Positions 12,346 through 27,381 are shown, counted from the first letter of the stretch. The stretch: DNA of 64,000 bases from Epiperipatus broadwayi (GCA_028023455.1 JAQFVV010000111.1:1431909-1495908), one strand, 5' to 3'. Translations and numbers: made by a program. Notes: a model not told the origin generated them from the letters alone.

Positions 12346-15300
12346 AATATTTCATATAATAAAATGTCTTCTAAGAAAATTCCAGCTTTATAAAATTTAA
12401 GAAAATTTATAAAATATCTTTCTTAAGTGATAAAATGAAAGTCATAGTGAAAAAATATATTAAATGTTCTTGAATAGTGTCAGAAAGTTTAAAGTATATA
12501 TGAATAATCTACCTGACAATCAACTGAATCTTTGTTTGCCAATAATGAGATTACTATTACATTTCCATAGGGTCAAAATTATTAAAGAAAAAAATATCAT
12601 TCACAGCAAGTGTTTAATTGCAATAAAACTGGGTTAATATCTTGAAAAGATCAAAGTCTAATACTTCACTATTCATTTTATTTAAAAATGATGTGATATA
12701 GTAAATATTTTTCATAGTATTTTTATTATTTGAATGAATGTGAATGAGTAAACATGTACACAATAAAATATATATGTAATATGCTCCATCAATTTACTAT
12801 TGATAATTAGATTATTCTTTTCAATTTTGTTTATACTATAATCCTAATTTATATATACATATTATATATATAAAAAGCAACTGTTATATATATATATACA
12901 TGTGCATGTTTGTAAATATTGAAACGTATTACACACTTGCAGTATGGTGAACAATATATGTAATAATCAAACTTATTAACAAAATATAAGCTATATATAA
13001 TGCATATAAGAGGGGACTTGAATAAAATATAGCAGATATTGCTGTTCCATTGTAAACATTAATAGAAATTTTTATTTATAAAAATATTTATTATTAAATG
13101 AAAATTATCATAATACTTAATCATGTTTATATATAAATTAGAAATTCTGCATTGCAAATATAAAAATAAAAAACACTTGTTAGAATTTAATACTCTTCAT
13201 ATATTATCTACAGTGTAAAAGAAATTTCATTATATTCTCTCAAATTCTTTACTCCAGGAATTTATCTAAAAGAACACCAACCCTTTGTACTTTGCCATGA
13301 ATATATATATTAAAATTATAGAAATATGTATAGTGTACTTATTAGTAGCTGCAAAAAATCAAATAAATATGTTTGCAGAATTGTAAAAATTAATAAAAAA
13401 AAGAATTAAATAAAAGTATAAGTCATGTGATAGAGATAATAAATACATATCAGTGTCATCGGAAAAAAGATACATAGATAAAAATATAATATATATACAT
13501 AAAAAGGATAATTATAAAAGCTAAAAGATAAGATGTAGGACAATTAAGTTTTAATATTGACAGCCAATTGTGAAGAGGCAATTTTCAAAAACAAATGAGC
13601 GCCATTTTTGACTAAAAATTAGTTGACATATATGTAGATATGTCTCATATGTAAATATACATGTATTTTTGCATATTAATGATTTAAAGGACATTATTAT
13701 TTTATCAAGTAACTTTAAATATAAGATGCTAGAAAAATTATGACAGGATAGCAAACAATGACAAATTAGTGCTAAGAATAATCAAGGTTTATCTCATGAT
13801 TGTTGTAATCTATTGCTAGTTATATTAATCCACTTTAAGGCATAATATTTAACACATATCCTTCACACAAACATTTATCTATACTATTCATAAATATCTA
13901 AGTATTAAAAAAAATAACTACTTTTTCTTGACAATATTGCAGTTAAAATTATTGTAGTATCAATCCTTAATCACAGTGATAACCACATGCTAGAGAATAT
14001 AAAAAGATAAGATTGTTTTAAGTATCATATATTATAATCTTTCTAAATCAATAATATAATTTCATTAATGCAATTTATGAAGACAAGTACCCTTTTATAA
14101 GTGACATAATGTAAAGATGTATTATAGAAAAAAAATGATTGTAAAATGTACAAAAATACAGACATGGGGAAGGAGAAAACACATCAATGATTCCTAGGAT
14201 TCATTTTGACCAAATAGATCATCTCAACAGAACAAGTGAAACATTTCTTCAAATGCCATTCATGCTCTGGAGTACATTATATAATTCTTCTTTATAAGTG
14301 CTATATTTTCTATGCAAGCACTTATAACTAAAACTATACATTAAAAATGCAAAAGCTGCTTTTTATCAGTAAGATCATCAAATAAAAATAGAAAAAAAAA
14401 AGAAGGCTTAAACAAAATAAAAATTAAATTGCACCCATATAAAAATATTACAAATATACTTGAATCTTTTAAAAGTTTAATCCAAGATTATTTTAACAAA
14501 AAAAGATTAATAATCATTTATATATTTATTAGTCTCTGTTATAAATAAGTACTTGTTAAAACATGCAACACTTATAAATTTATATAAGCTATATATATAT
14601 AATTAAAAATCATAAAAAAAATTTACAATTAGAAATCACTTTAAACACAAAGCTTTTAATTAATTGCATTAACGATCATAAAATTTCAGCTGAAGTTAAA
14701 TGAAATGTGATACAAAATTCCAGATAGTGTATATACCAATAAAAATAAGTGATCAAAATATCTGTCTTAAGGCAGGTCTATCCACATTAATAACCCTATT
14801 ACACAAAAATAAAAATGATTGAAAATTGTTTAATTGTAAAAATAGGGGGGGGGGGTGGCAGCAATTCTAAAAATATGAAATTAAAAAGACTATCTATTTA
14901 AATATTTAAAAATAAAGATGGTTAACTTAATTATATTCTCTTCAGCAGTTTGCATGATAAAATTTCATGCATCATTATGCTAAAATTATTATTTTAAATA
15001 TATAACAATGAAAAGACATAAATTAATCATAACTCACCAGCCATCTTGTAAATATAAATATATACTAAAAATTGCAAAGCACTAATCACAAAATTTATTT
15101 TAAATCTACACCAAAAATATTTCAAAATATTAAAATCAGCATTCTATATTTGTTTATAAAACTTTAAAAACAAATACAGAGACCTCATAGGATTTTGAAA
15201 ATATGCACAGAATAAAAATTGACACAAAAGAATTAGTATAAATAAGATAGGATGAGAAATGATTTCTTCTTTCTATTCTTTACTAACCCCTCACTGTTTA

Positions 15301-18300
15301 TAAAATTCTCTTAGAAAAATACTGTATTTCTGTCAGAGCAGAAGAGAAAAAAAAAATCCATGCTGCAGAATAATTTGAAAGAAATGTTAATGGAACACAG
15401 TATGCAACTTTTTCCAACTAATAATGATTCCTAAAATAAATTTCATTTTTCTTTGGAGAAAAGAAAAATATTAGTAAGAATTTCAAAATTAGAAGCAACA
15501 ATATAAAACAAACAATGATAAAAAATTATCTTAATATTTTATTTATCATATATATATTGTCACTTTAAAGTAAATAATGAATGATAAGTTAATAAGCAGT
15601 TGAATAAAAAATGATGGATATGTTCATCTACATTATCCTATCAAAAAATATTTCAATTATTTATGACAATATTTAAGCCCGTCTCACACTTTTATTCATT
15701 TCTAGAATCATCTGTCAATTTCCTCCATACATTAAAAACATAAAAATGATTTTAATATATATCTCTTTATTACTCTAAGTCAAAGATCATGTCCATTCTA
15801 CTCCTAATTCTTTAATAAATATCACCCTTTTCATTCATCTACCCTTTCCTTATAATTATCTTATAACTTTTCTTTTCTCTTTTCAGTTTTCTTAAATTTA
15901 TTTTTTATTATTACTCAATCATGTCTGCTTTCTAAAAATTATCTACCAATCTAGTTTTTCTTTCATTTTTACTTTTCAATTTTAGTCATTTTCAATTAAT
16001 ATTTTATTATGTTTCAATCTCAAAAGCATAAGGGAAAGTTTTCACTCACTGTTCTTTTTACTATATATAACACATTTAACAAGATATATAAGATTTTATG
16101 TTAATTACTTGGGTAATTTTCATTACCTTTATCATCACATAGATTAGCCTATTTTATATAACCATATACAAATAATCAACCTTTGCTAATCAAGTGTTGC
16201 ATATTGTAGATATAATCATTTATATTAAAAATATATATAGACACATATATTGCCACTTATAGTCATGTTCAGCAGGTTAACTTTTTTTAAATCACATTTT
16301 GCAGAGTTTAAGATAGACCCCAATAAAAAAAAGACTGTTTTGTTGTTGAAATGTGTTTGTCAAGCATCTTTTAATTCACATGTATGCAATTTTTAACTGA
16401 TTATTATTTTTGAATTAATAATAAATGTAAAGGACAGTATATTAATAAGGATACCTAAATAATAAAAAAAAAAAGCTACAACAAGCTTCATGGAAAAGTT
16501 ATAAGATAAAGTTTGCATGTGGGAGTGTCTACAGTGTGTTGAAAAGATGACATAAATAAAGGATGGGCAACCGCTAGCCAGCAATATGGACCTCCAGACA
16601 TTTTCACAAATGTATATAAATGGACCAATATAAAACTTCTATTTAAACATGTATGTAGTGCAGTGCAAACATTGAATTAAAAATTTATTTACTCAATTAC
16701 ATCTTTTTCTTTCTCCAACTTTCATAATAGTTCTAGCTCATTCTAGCAGAGGTGCAATATTCCAACAAATTATTTATACTGTGTAATCTATCTGACTAAT
16801 CTATGACGTTAAGAGCATTTTGTTTGTTTTTAAAGTGATTTTCAAAGATAATCCTATAACTAGTAAAAATAAAAATAAAATTTTATTTCATTTTATTACT
16901 GTTATTTTGCATTTACTTTTTTTTTTTTTATTCGGATGGCTATGCAGAGAAGACTGATACAGAAAATCAAGCATTTGAAAAGAAATGAATTAAAGCATTC
17001 TGTGAGAGCAAGTTTTTTTTTTTTTTTTTAAAAAAAGCATAAAATTTGAAATCATTTGTAGAATTAACATATTCAGAACATAAAAAAGAAATTTAAAAAT
17101 ATGTCACAAAGATAGGTTCCAAGCAAATCAGAAAAATGTGTCATTAAATATGGAATAGTGATTAATGATAATGATATTTTTATTATTAATTCCAAAAAAA
17201 TTATGGCTCTTGTTTAATAGAGGAAAGTTGAAATTGGCTTGTCAGTTGAAAAAGTTGTCCACCCTTAATGATTAGAAATAAATTAATTAAATTTTTGATC
17301 AAACCTAATAGGTTAATTTTTACATCAATATTTTTGTGTGGCCCATGAATGAGATTGTAGATATCCAAAAGGCTCTTGGCAGAAAACAAAGTTCCACACC
17401 ACTGATATAAATGAATCCTTGATTTAGTCAATCTGATATTAAAAAAAGATATCACAGAACTATATGTGAATCAGCAATAGAAAGGACAAAAGTTACATTT
17501 ATGGTTCATAATGAGCAATACTTTTGCATTTCAAAATTCTAGTGACATTAAATGCTGATTGAGTTCATGTTTGTAAGATTGCTAAACAGCATTTCTCTTA
17601 TCCAGCCATTTATCAGAGAATCAGAAAGATGTTAAAAGGCATATACGTAGAAGTAAACAAAGGATTTAGATACAAACTTAGTAATAATAATGATGAAAGA
17701 TTTTAAAAAGTTTTTTTTTTCCTATGACAATGAAGCTTAATGAAAAATACATCAGGGTTACAATAGCAACCCCTAGACAAAGGATTGGGTTAGAAATTTC
17801 AAAGATTTCTTGACATTCAAAAGGAGGAAAATGTTGCAGATACTTTAATAAAGTATGCACAGAAATTTACCTAGACTAAACTGAACATAATGGTACAGCA
17901 AGACATTAAATGTGAATCCCGATAATGGTATCAGAAGTTATTAGGTTCAAAAACTGTGTCTTTCATGATAGCTAAATAAAGTAATAAATGTGCAATAATA
18001 GTAGAAACGCTATTAAAAAAATAGCATACTAAAATGCTGCAACATAATAAAGCATCATAATATTTACATTAGCATACCTTGATCACTTAACAATACATGG
18101 TTCTATAGTAGGATATTATAGCAGATTATTTTTCCAAAGGAGCTCAAATTCTAATAAAAACGTGACACAACATTTTTCCATAACCACAGTAATGAAATAC
18201 TTGAAATAGTGATCCTAAAGCATTGATGCATATTCCCAATTGAATCAGCCACTAAAAAAAAATGTCCATATACTTATCCTATGAAGCAAATTATAACTGA

Positions 18301-21146
18301 TGTTGCAAATTCTAGTTACATACTATTTTGCCATTTCCAGTAACTAACACGAAGAGCATGCCAAATCAGAGTTCATACAATTTTTTTATTTTATAATTTT
18401 AAATAATCGATATGTTTACATGTAAAAAAATAAACAAGTAATGATAGTACAAGAAACTACATTAAAATTAAGTATTAAAAACAATTATTTATTTAAAATT
18501 GTACTTACTGCATTTTTACATAAATATATAAATAAAACAGAATATAATGAATAATTATTTTTCAAGAAGAGTAATCAAAATGATGTGTTTATAGTAATAA
18601 TTAGCAATAGTTTATAATGAATAAAGTGCAGCAGAAATTTTACCTCTCCTTTTCCATAGACTCAATGGAAAGGCATTTACATCTATTTTAATAGAAGTCT
18701 CTAGGAACCTAACTTCAGCAAATAATGAGGATAAATTGAATTATCAAAGGGATTAAATTTTGATAATAGCAAAAGAATAGTGTTTAAAAGATTTGTAGTA
18801 AATTGAAATAGAATTAAGAAATTAATAGAATTAAAAGTGCAAAATTAGTATAAATAGATATAAATTTCACACACACACACATATATATATATATGCACAA
18901 ATATTTATTTAGTTAAAAATTTATATTTTATAAATTTATTTGTTACCAATAAAATTAAAGTACAGAATTTATCACTGAAATTACAATAAGAAAACAAACA
19001 ACCAAACAAAAAAATAATATCAAATTTTGGTTTTGTTTTCATGTGTAAACAATATTTTTGATTATCTGTATTTTCAAAATTTATTTATAAATAAATACAA
19101 TAATAAGTGTTACAGACTGCTAGGAAACCAAAACATTTAGCAACATGAAGATAAAATCTAAACAGAATCCCATAAAGCAGAAGCAGTAAAAATAATTTTC
19201 ATGTTAATGAATTTAAAGCAAATTTAACAATTTATGAGATGAGTTAGATTGACGGATTCTTTTAAAGATTACTGAAATAAAAACCCATTTACTCAAAGGT
19301 CTTAATTAACTTGTAATGTTAAATATTATTTATAAGAAGCAATATTGTTTAATTCTCATATAAACACCACATGATCACCATTTCAATACGTATAGAGAGT
19401 TGTGCCTGTTTTAATTCTCATAAAAAATGTTATTACTTGTCTGGTAAACACTAAATGTGTCACAACAGTAGTTTTTTACATTCCTCATATTAGTAAAATA
19501 GCAATTACTTGAAGTTTCTTTTCTTTAACTAAACTAGATCTTGATTGTATTTTGAAAAAAAAAACTAAATGATAATTGCAATCTAAAAACATTTAACTAC
19601 AATCTTGTTTTAATCCAAATTCTCTTCTATTATTTCAAACTTTACTTACAGTTGAAGAATCAAGTTCTGCATGATATTATGGAAGATTGCAATGACGTTG
19701 TTGTGCTCCAGCTTTAAGTCACTCTCTTTAGTATTATTTTTCCAGTTTTACTTTCATTTGATGGTAAAAACTGGAACTAAATTAAATATTGATTTATTAG
19801 TCCAAAAGAAAAAAATCTGAAGATATCAGAAATCCATGAAGAAGCAACTACAAATCCAATAAAAACTTAAAATGTCATTGATTAATAGGTTGTTTAATCT
19901 TGAGCATGTAAACATACTTGTAAATATCTTTCCGATTATCAAAAAAAAAAGTATATTTTCTGTAATTTATCTGTATTTACCATTATTTTTACAAAATATT
20001 TGAATAGTAATTAGTAAAAAACAATTATTTTCAAATTTACACTTAGATTTTTTTCAAATATATTTTATTTTTAAAAATACATATTAATAAATTCATAGTA
20101 ATATATTATAAAAGGAAATTACAATTGTTTACAAGCTGCCAAACATTGTAGCTAATTATAAATAACTTTTTAAATTTTAGAACAGAATTTCATAGCTTAA
20201 TGAGGACTTATCACGAATTCATTCAGGTTTTACAAATGTAATTCAATCAACAAAGATTTCATTAAATTTATTTACTTTTTATCTAAAAAACAAAACTGTT
20301 CTCATTATATTAGCAAAATTCAAGTAGGATTTTTTAGTATGTTATGCATTAGTAAACATACATTTTTAACGTATCAAATCCAATTTATTGAATTTTAAAA
20401 AGGTTTAAATATTAAAATCAAATGTTGAATTATTATCTCAAACTCCCATTAAGAGATGATGCAAAAAACATTGAAATGAGGAAGGGTTAATAAATTATAA
20501 ATTTAATATATATATATACAAGGTTTTAAGCAATGTGGCATGTTTGTTTTACTTATCATTAAATTGGAGTCTGAATTCAAAATCAGAATAGAGATTGCAG
20601 AGAGAAAAAAATAAAGGAATATGAAAAAAAAAATGCAATATACAAAAAAAGAAAAAATAATATTAAGTATAGTAATGGTATTAAAAATTTAACAAAAATT
20701 AAATAAATAAATTAATGAGAAATGAAATTTAAAAAAAAAGAGACATAAAGACAGAATTTTCCAAACAAATATCAAAAAATGTCTCCAAGAAATGGTTGTG
20801 ATAATTACTGTCAATAAATATGAAAAAAATGTGATCTTTCACTGGCTGGCTATTAATGGTTCATAATGTATATTGCACCCTGCCAATAGGATGACCCATA
20901 GAAGATATGCCAAGTCCCTACATGTACCACTTAATACTCTTACCATTTTCTCAACTATATTTAATCAATATTAACAAATTGTGAGACTCATCTATCCTAT
21001 TAACAAGATTACATACCCTTTAACATTAAATAAATACTAAAGTATTTATCCAATGGCATAAGAATACCTAGACACTCCTCCTTATTCAATGTCTAAATAC
21101 TCTCATTACTAACAATAATATTTAAATAAATAGATATATGTGCTAC
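12346..21146. other. Long AT-rich stretch with no recognisable gene
   Basis: About 8.8 kb with only low-complexity DNA: AT dinucleotide tracts near 12835-12900, a G run near 14845, a CA/TA tract near 18870 and T runs near 16918 and 17013. Open frames of 60-84 codons here show no domain or consistent coding composition. Probably intron or intergenic DNA; no RNA gene was seen. Confidence 0.55.
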
Positions 21147-21532
21147 CACCAAGCGCTTTCGGGACAATTTATAGCCCCATATTCATGGCTACTTGGGTTT
21201 AGTTAAGAACTGTAATATTAATGCAAATTTATGCGAATTCATATGAAGATGCTACATAGACCATTTTCGAGACAGAGAAAAGCAGGCCTCTCTTCTATTG
21301 ATTGCTGCTGCTTACTATGTAGTAAGCTTCCCTGACTTTGCGTTTAATATAGTTTATTTCAGAGCAAATGACACTGATTGTGGTGGGTAGAAAGGCATGG
21401 CCATTGGCTCTCTCATGCTCAATGAAAATTGAATTGCCTTCAAGCTTTGTTTTAGTTCTGTTATAGAGATGTCTATGTTGAACTACCCTGGTTGCAATGT
21501 TGGTTTTAGTTTCTCCATAATATGTTGCCATG
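21147..21532 (-). pseudogene. Penelope-like element, inverted partial copy (GIY-YIG end)
   Basis: The frame at 21531-21295 encodes TYYGETKTNIATRVVQHR and later NSIFIEHERANGHAFLP. This is the GIY-YIG endonuclease half of a Penelope-like element and nearly matches the plus-strand copy at 22159-22371. The non-coding tail to 21147 also matches the plus copy's tail, ending CCCGAAAGCGCTTGG on the minus strand. The copy stops abruptly at about 21532, where it meets the plus-strand element head to head. The Cys pair that precedes the GIY-YIG motif in the plus copy is missing because of this truncation. Confidence 0.88.
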
Positions 21533-22375
21533 ATATACCCACGTTACATTGATGATATATTTATTGCAGCCCCAGAAGACATCATTAATAATCTCCACAA
21601 CAGCCTCCAGAATAAAACCAAGCTTATTTTCACTACAACTTGGGAAAACCAAGATAAGCAGGTTAAATACCTCGACATATGTGTCAGTAAAAATATGGAT
21701 AGGCTGGACTACCGAATGGTAGTTAAACCTTTGGAAGTGTGGGGTCTGACACATCCTAATTCTTACGCGCCTCGCTCCCACAAACTCGCAGCCCTCTCTT
21801 CATTCATGTTTAGAAACCATAATTTATGCAAATATGAAGCAGATAAAAGAAATAATCTTCTTAATTATATGATAGATTTAAGAAAATTAGGACACACTCA
21901 ATCATCCATTAACAGAAAAGTTAAAAATTCTTTTATAAAATAAACCATAATTACAAGAAAGAAAGCAAACCAAGAATCCTAACTCCATACATCCATTCAA
22001 CAGCCAAAAGCCTTATTAATAAACTATCAAGTGACTTTGAAGTCAATTTCCGTTCACCTCCTAACACCAATAGACTTATCAATAACACCAAAGATAGAAT
22101 CAAACCTGAACTCACCCCTCAAGTCGTATACAAAATCACCTGCCCCCAAAGAAATTGCATGGTAACATATTATGGAGAAACTAAAACCAACATTGCAACC
22201 AGAATAGCTCAACATAGATATCTCTATAACAGAACTAAAACAAAGCTTGAAGGCAATTCAATTTTCGTTGAGCATGAGAGAGCCAATGGCCATGCCTTTC
22301 TACCCATCATAGCCAGTGTCATTTGCTCTGAAATAAACAATATTAAATGCAAAGTCAGGGAAGCTTACTAAATAG
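21530..22375 (+). pseudogene. Penelope-like retroelement: RT palm end plus GIY-YIG endonuclease
   Basis: Penelope-like elements encode one protein with a reverse transcriptase related to telomerase and a C-terminal GIY-YIG nuclease. Here the first frame (21530-21943) opens at the catalytic motif, RYIDDIFIAAPED, with the YIDD box near residue 6. It continues through LIFTTTWENQDKQVKYLDI, the palm/thumb region of the family. A frameshift near 21943 moves the rest into another frame: about 70 connecting residues, then VVYKITCPQRNC and TYYGETKTNIATRIAQHR, the linker cysteines and GIY-YIG core. The stop follows REAY at 22372. The N-terminal RT half is missing, cut off where the inverted copy begins. 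The copy is inactive from truncation and frameshift, but otherwise well preserved and probably fairly recent. Confidence 0.9.
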
Positions 22376-22550
22376 TAAGCGACACAGCAGCAATCAATAA
22401 AAGAGAGGCCTGCTTTTCTCTGTCTCGAAAATGGTATATGTAGCATCTTCATATGAATTTGCATAAATTTGCATTAATATTACAGTTCTTAACTAAACAC
22501 AAGTAGCCATGAATATGGACTATAAACTGTCCCAAAAGCACTTGGCAGTA
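22376..22550 (+). mobile_element. Penelope-like 3' terminal region with hammerhead-like motif
   Basis: The untranslated tail is shared, inverted, with 21147-21294. Near its end is CCATGAATATGG, then a small stem GGAC/GTCC, then CCCAAAAGCACTTGG. In the inverted copy this last part reads CCCGAAAGCGCTTGG, keeping GAAA. Endonuclease-bearing Penelope-like elements are known to carry hammerhead ribozyme motifs (CTGATGA, stem, GAAA) in their terminal repeats. The arrangement here resembles a decayed version. Confidence 0.5.
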
Positions 22551-22938
22551 ACTTTTGATAATTTTACTTACGTTTAATAGCTTCATTATCTGTGAGCAGA
22601 GCACATATATATATTAATTGATTTCAAACACTAATGAAATAAAGCCTTAACTATTTAAATAAATAGAATAAAACATCTATAATTATTAAATTTAAATTAA
22701 CCTACTTAATAAGTTGTATTATCATTTGATTGTACATTGATCTTTTATTATTATTACTTTTATAAGATTAGCATTAAGAATAACCATAATAATATTATTC
22801 TAAGGAGATTTCAGGATTATTATTGGTTTTAATTAACTATTTATGCCATTTATAAAATATCAAGAGGGATTTTACTCAACTCTATAGGTAGTCTGATATT
22901 TTAAAGGTAACTCATAACAATTTTCTATAATTACAACT

Positions 22939-23865
22939 GGTACTAGTATGATAGCTGGTACAGGCTACTTGATAGCACCATTTGTAGACCAAATAATATA
23001 AATATGCTGTTTATAGACTCATAACGCCCTCAAGTGTGTTATACTGATTTCTCGCAATTCACACTTGGGCAATATATTCTTATCGCATTTAATCATGCAA
23101 CCTGTTTTTACGCTGCAAATGCTCGCTATTGAGAATGTGCTGTCATATCATTTGCGGGTGTGTAAATTTTAAATCCACGCATTTATTGAATTATTACTTT
23201 AAATTAAATTCTTTTACAGTAAAGTGAGCGATTATTACCTACTATTACTAGTCAAATTGTCACCGCACTTCACAGCACACTTTATAACATAAGCAAATTA
23301 AGGAAAGGGTATGGCTCAGTGCGCTTCGACATGAGTATGCGCAAAGTTGCATTATTCTCGAGATGACATAAAACAATGCCATAAGTTGTTATTATTAAAA
23401 AAACCCACAAAAAAGTTTGTTTACTTAAGTTCATTTACTTAGTAATGTCTATTTTGGAATTTAAAATACTTAAAATAAAAGTGATGTGCTTTTTTGAATT
23501 TTAAAAATTGCTTAAAATAAAAGCGAGAGCTTATCAAAAAAAAAATTTGTTTACTTATTAATATGTACAATAAGTTGTTCATTTTAAAGTTATTATTAAA
23601 AAACCTCCCATAAAAAAAGTTTGTTTACTTAAATTCGTTTACTTATTAATGTCTATTTTGGAATTTAAAATGCTTAAAATAAAAGTGATGTGCATTTTTG
23701 AATTTTAAAAATTGCTTAAAATAAAAGTGTGAGCTTATTGTCAAAAAACAAAACAATGCTATCAAGTGCAAAAAAGAAACTAATTAGTCCTGGTACAGTT
23801 ATATTTATGTTTTGTTCTAGCAACAACGCCATCAAGCAGCCTGTACTAGCTATCATACTAGTACC
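22939..23865. mobile_element. Non-autonomous DNA transposon, 927 bp, with TIRs and 8-bp target duplication
   Basis: The left end GGTACTAGTATGATAGCTGG and the inverted right end, whose last bases are ATCATACTAGTACC, form terminal inverted repeats of about 40 bp with a few mismatches. Identical 8-bp copies of TTACAACT flank the element at 22931-22938 and 23866-23873. This is direct evidence of insertion by a cut-and-paste transposase making 8-bp duplications, as hAT, P and some other superfamilies do. No transposase is encoded. The left interior is G+C-raised, with a small hairpin around 23031-23068 (CTCAAGTGTG/CACACTTGGG). The right interior holds a tandem duplication. Confidence 0.85.
23383..23745. 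repeat. Internal tandem duplication, about 185-bp unit
   Basis: Two diverged direct copies, each starting TAAGTTGTT and sharing GTTTGTTTACTTAA, GTCTATTTTGGAATTTAAAA and AAAAATTGCTTAAAATAAAAG, lie side by side inside the 927-bp transposon. Confidence 0.75.
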
Positions 23866-23873
23866 TTACAACT

Positions 23874-26800
23874 ATATCACTATTTTATTTTATGGTCTCT
23901 ATTATTGAATAATAAATCACTATTTTTTATTTAAACTTTAATTATCATGTCAAACTTTAAATAAAAACTAATTCCTAATATGATTTCTTAACAATAAATA
24001 TACTTTACTATTATTTGCAATGTATTAGAGTGATGAATGATGTAATCAAAGCAGTTTGCAATAATTTAATATTCAATTTAATAAATATTTACCTAGATAA
24101 TTGTAATACAAAATATTATATTGTATCAATTTTTCTTCCAAATTTCAAATCATATTTTTCGATAATATGCATATGATAATTAATACTCTCTGATGATAGT
24201 GTAATGATGATGATTCGCCAGAAAAGAAATGCAACTTTAGACACTTAGTGTAACTTTAAAACATTAATAACATCTTATGTACAAAGTTTAATAATGCAAT
24301 AAAATTTATAAATAAATTAACATAAAACAATGAAACATTTATACAATAATATAATAAGATACTCAAAAGAATTAGACATTTATATTCATCTTGCTTGCAA
24401 TGAGCTATTCAAAATAAAATTTCTTGATGATACAATCAAATATTATGTGATATTGAATTTTATTACTTGTGCTATCAAATAATGTGTGTCACAAGAAAAT
24501 TTAAAAAAAAAAACATGGATTAATATTTTAATCTTAAGTAAAATAATTTTATTATAATATTATGACCAATTATATTTTATCTGTGTTTATTTTATGACAT
24601 TAGCCATTTGATCTCTCCCTTTACTTTAGACTTAATTTTCTTATAGGTTTATCACTCAACGATATCATAAAACTACGATAAATACCTTTTATCTTTGGTT
24701 ATATCCAATCTGAATATTTATCTCTTCCTCCACTAATCTTTATTTAATTCAAAATATTTGCTGAATGTATCTAAACCACTCTAGTGCTAAATGTATTGAA
24801 TAAAAAAAATATTTATCCCAATCTGATCTAATAATTTAAGTCATACTTTCCGATTTCAAATATCTATTTGTCTTATGCCTGTATTATAACTAATGCTCCC
24901 GAAGACTTATAAATTAAAATTCTCTAACTATATTACAATGCTATTACAAGATTAATAATTCAACATTAGATCAAATTTTAAATATCACCATTTGATATTT
25001 AATATTATACTGGAATACAGATATACCCCCTTCTTCTAATATCTTTCTTTACTATTTTGTGTGTGTAATTTACTAGCTCATATCATATAGATCTTTGTCT
25101 TAATAGTTTAATGACATTCAATCAAATATAATTAATAGCATAAACAAATTATGTCAATTATTGATTTCCCTATCTCTTGATTTATCCCCCCCCCCCATAA
25201 TAATAATTATTATTTTAAAACATGAACTTAACTCTATATACAAACAATTACGTTACCAGTTTTCCCTTCTTTCGAATATACATGTTTATCAAAAAAAATA
25301 TGCATATATTTTATTAATAATATCTCAATTGTTCTCTCCTTTCATGCTTCCTACTTGTCATATACCAATCTTCTTATCCCTTTTACTCTTTTTATCTGAA
25401 CACTAGTAAAGCTATGGAATTTTTTATGCTCATGTTATCCACCAGGCATACATTTTCCCCCCCCAAGATCGCAGGTTACTTTTCATCTATGTGAAATATT
25501 TTATTTAGCTCCATTTCACATTGATAATACTGATCTTCATATTATTTGCAATGTATTCCTTAGTAATATTCACATGTAATAGATTACAGATTGTGCCATC
25601 TTCTTAAAACGTAATAAAATGAAATTATTTTCAATATAGTTTGGATTTTCCTGGAAGCTAATATCATTGATCATGTTTTATTTTACTTTTTTCTTCCTTT
25701 ACATATTGATTTTTTTCCATTGCCAGTACTTATAATTAAATATTATAATCTCTTAGTAAACTGCTATAATTTTTTCTCTATAAATATAATCCTTACGTCA
25801 GAATTTTCCATTTCCATTGAACCCTATCTATAATTTATCATAAAATTTTCCTTATACTTAAAAGTTTGGAGAATCTGTTTAATTTTTTTTTTCTACTCAT
25901 AAAATAATTATTCAGAGAAACATTCATAACTTGTATTTAAATATTAACCACATTTTTTAATACACAAATATTTCCATTCGGTTTTATTTTTAACTTAATT
26001 TCAATTATCTTGATAATCATATCGTTAGCTTTGTCATAACAGATTTTTGTATTATTCATGTAATCTATTCTATTTTAGTCTTTCATAAATATGATAACAT
26101 TTAAAAAGCTTACATATTTGATTTTGCTCAATCCTATAATTATATATTAACATATTACTTACAGTTCGTTCCTTCTGTTTTGATATTTCTTGGTAAAACA
26201 TTAATACACATATACATTTTTTTCTTTCCATTGATTTATTATTTTCTTAATATAATGATTTTAGAATACTCCAGCGAATTTATTGATAGTCATTTCTAAC
26301 AAGCAGAGATTTCCTTTGTTTTAGCAGTTCACATTATTGAAAACTTGCTACCATAAAATTTAAAGTCCTTAAATTAATCATCCTTAGTTACTTGTTTTTT
26401 TTTTTAAACAATAATAATAATAATAATAATATTTAAAAAACTTCAAAAATTTTTTGCAACAAAATAAAATTCCGTTACTTTTTATTTTTTTCCGATCTGT
26501 AACTGATTTCTTTCCTCCAAAAATTTTTTTTCCAACAAATGTCGTCTTGCTTGCTCATGTACTTCAAATGGTGCATTCTCATTGGTTAATTTTCCCACTT
26601 CTTTGATTCTGAATATTTAATGACTTGTTTTAGCTGAACTATTTTTAAAAACAAATATTTTTTTAAAAAAATATTTATCAGTACTAAAAAAAAAATCAAT
26701 ACCTTTAGTGAATTTAATAAAACTACAATTTAAATCATTTTTATTTCATATGGATTAAATTCGAGATTAATCCTATAAATTCTAAAATGAATATTAATCA

Positions 26801-27316
26801 ATTTATTTTAAAAATTAACTTAAGATTTCACTGGAAACCATTACTGATAAATAATCCCAAATGCACACAGATATAATTATTCATCTATATAATGCATATT
26901 TCCCTTTATCAAATTGGGCTTGAATTTCTTTATCATTTTAATTATTATCAGATGATTCTTTATTATGAAATATTATTAGCTTACAGTTTTTTATTTATTT
27001 TATCAATTAGATACCTTTAAAAATATCTTAACAAATTTTAACTTTTATACCTAGTTTAAATTATTTAAATCCAAATTCAAATCCTAGTAATTAAAATAAC
27101 TATTATTTTTCATGGTTTAATAAGTGAATAGTATTTTATTTTATAAAATGTAAACTTAGTCATACTAAAGTTTATCCCAAATTTATTTTTATGATGGGGT
27201 GTACCAATAAAAAGAACACAATATATATATATATTTAAATACAAGTATAATGTCTATATCTTCTTTATAAAATATTATAACTTTATCTTTCTTATTGCAT
27301 TGCCAAATCCATATAC
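23874..27316. other. AT-rich stretch, nothing recognised
   Basis: Low-complexity DNA only: a C run near 25188-25196, a second near 25457 and an AAT microsatellite near 26411-26431. The 81-codon frame at 25161-25406 has no recognisable features. Confidence 0.5.
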
Positions 27317-27381
27317 TATTAATATCATTTACATTCTTTATTACTTTTATAATGGTTCATATAATTATAACCACTATAGAT

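Noticed and set aside
21506-21781. 91-codon minus-strand frame across the Penelope-like junction
   Set aside because: Antisense of the YIDD reverse transcriptase segment.
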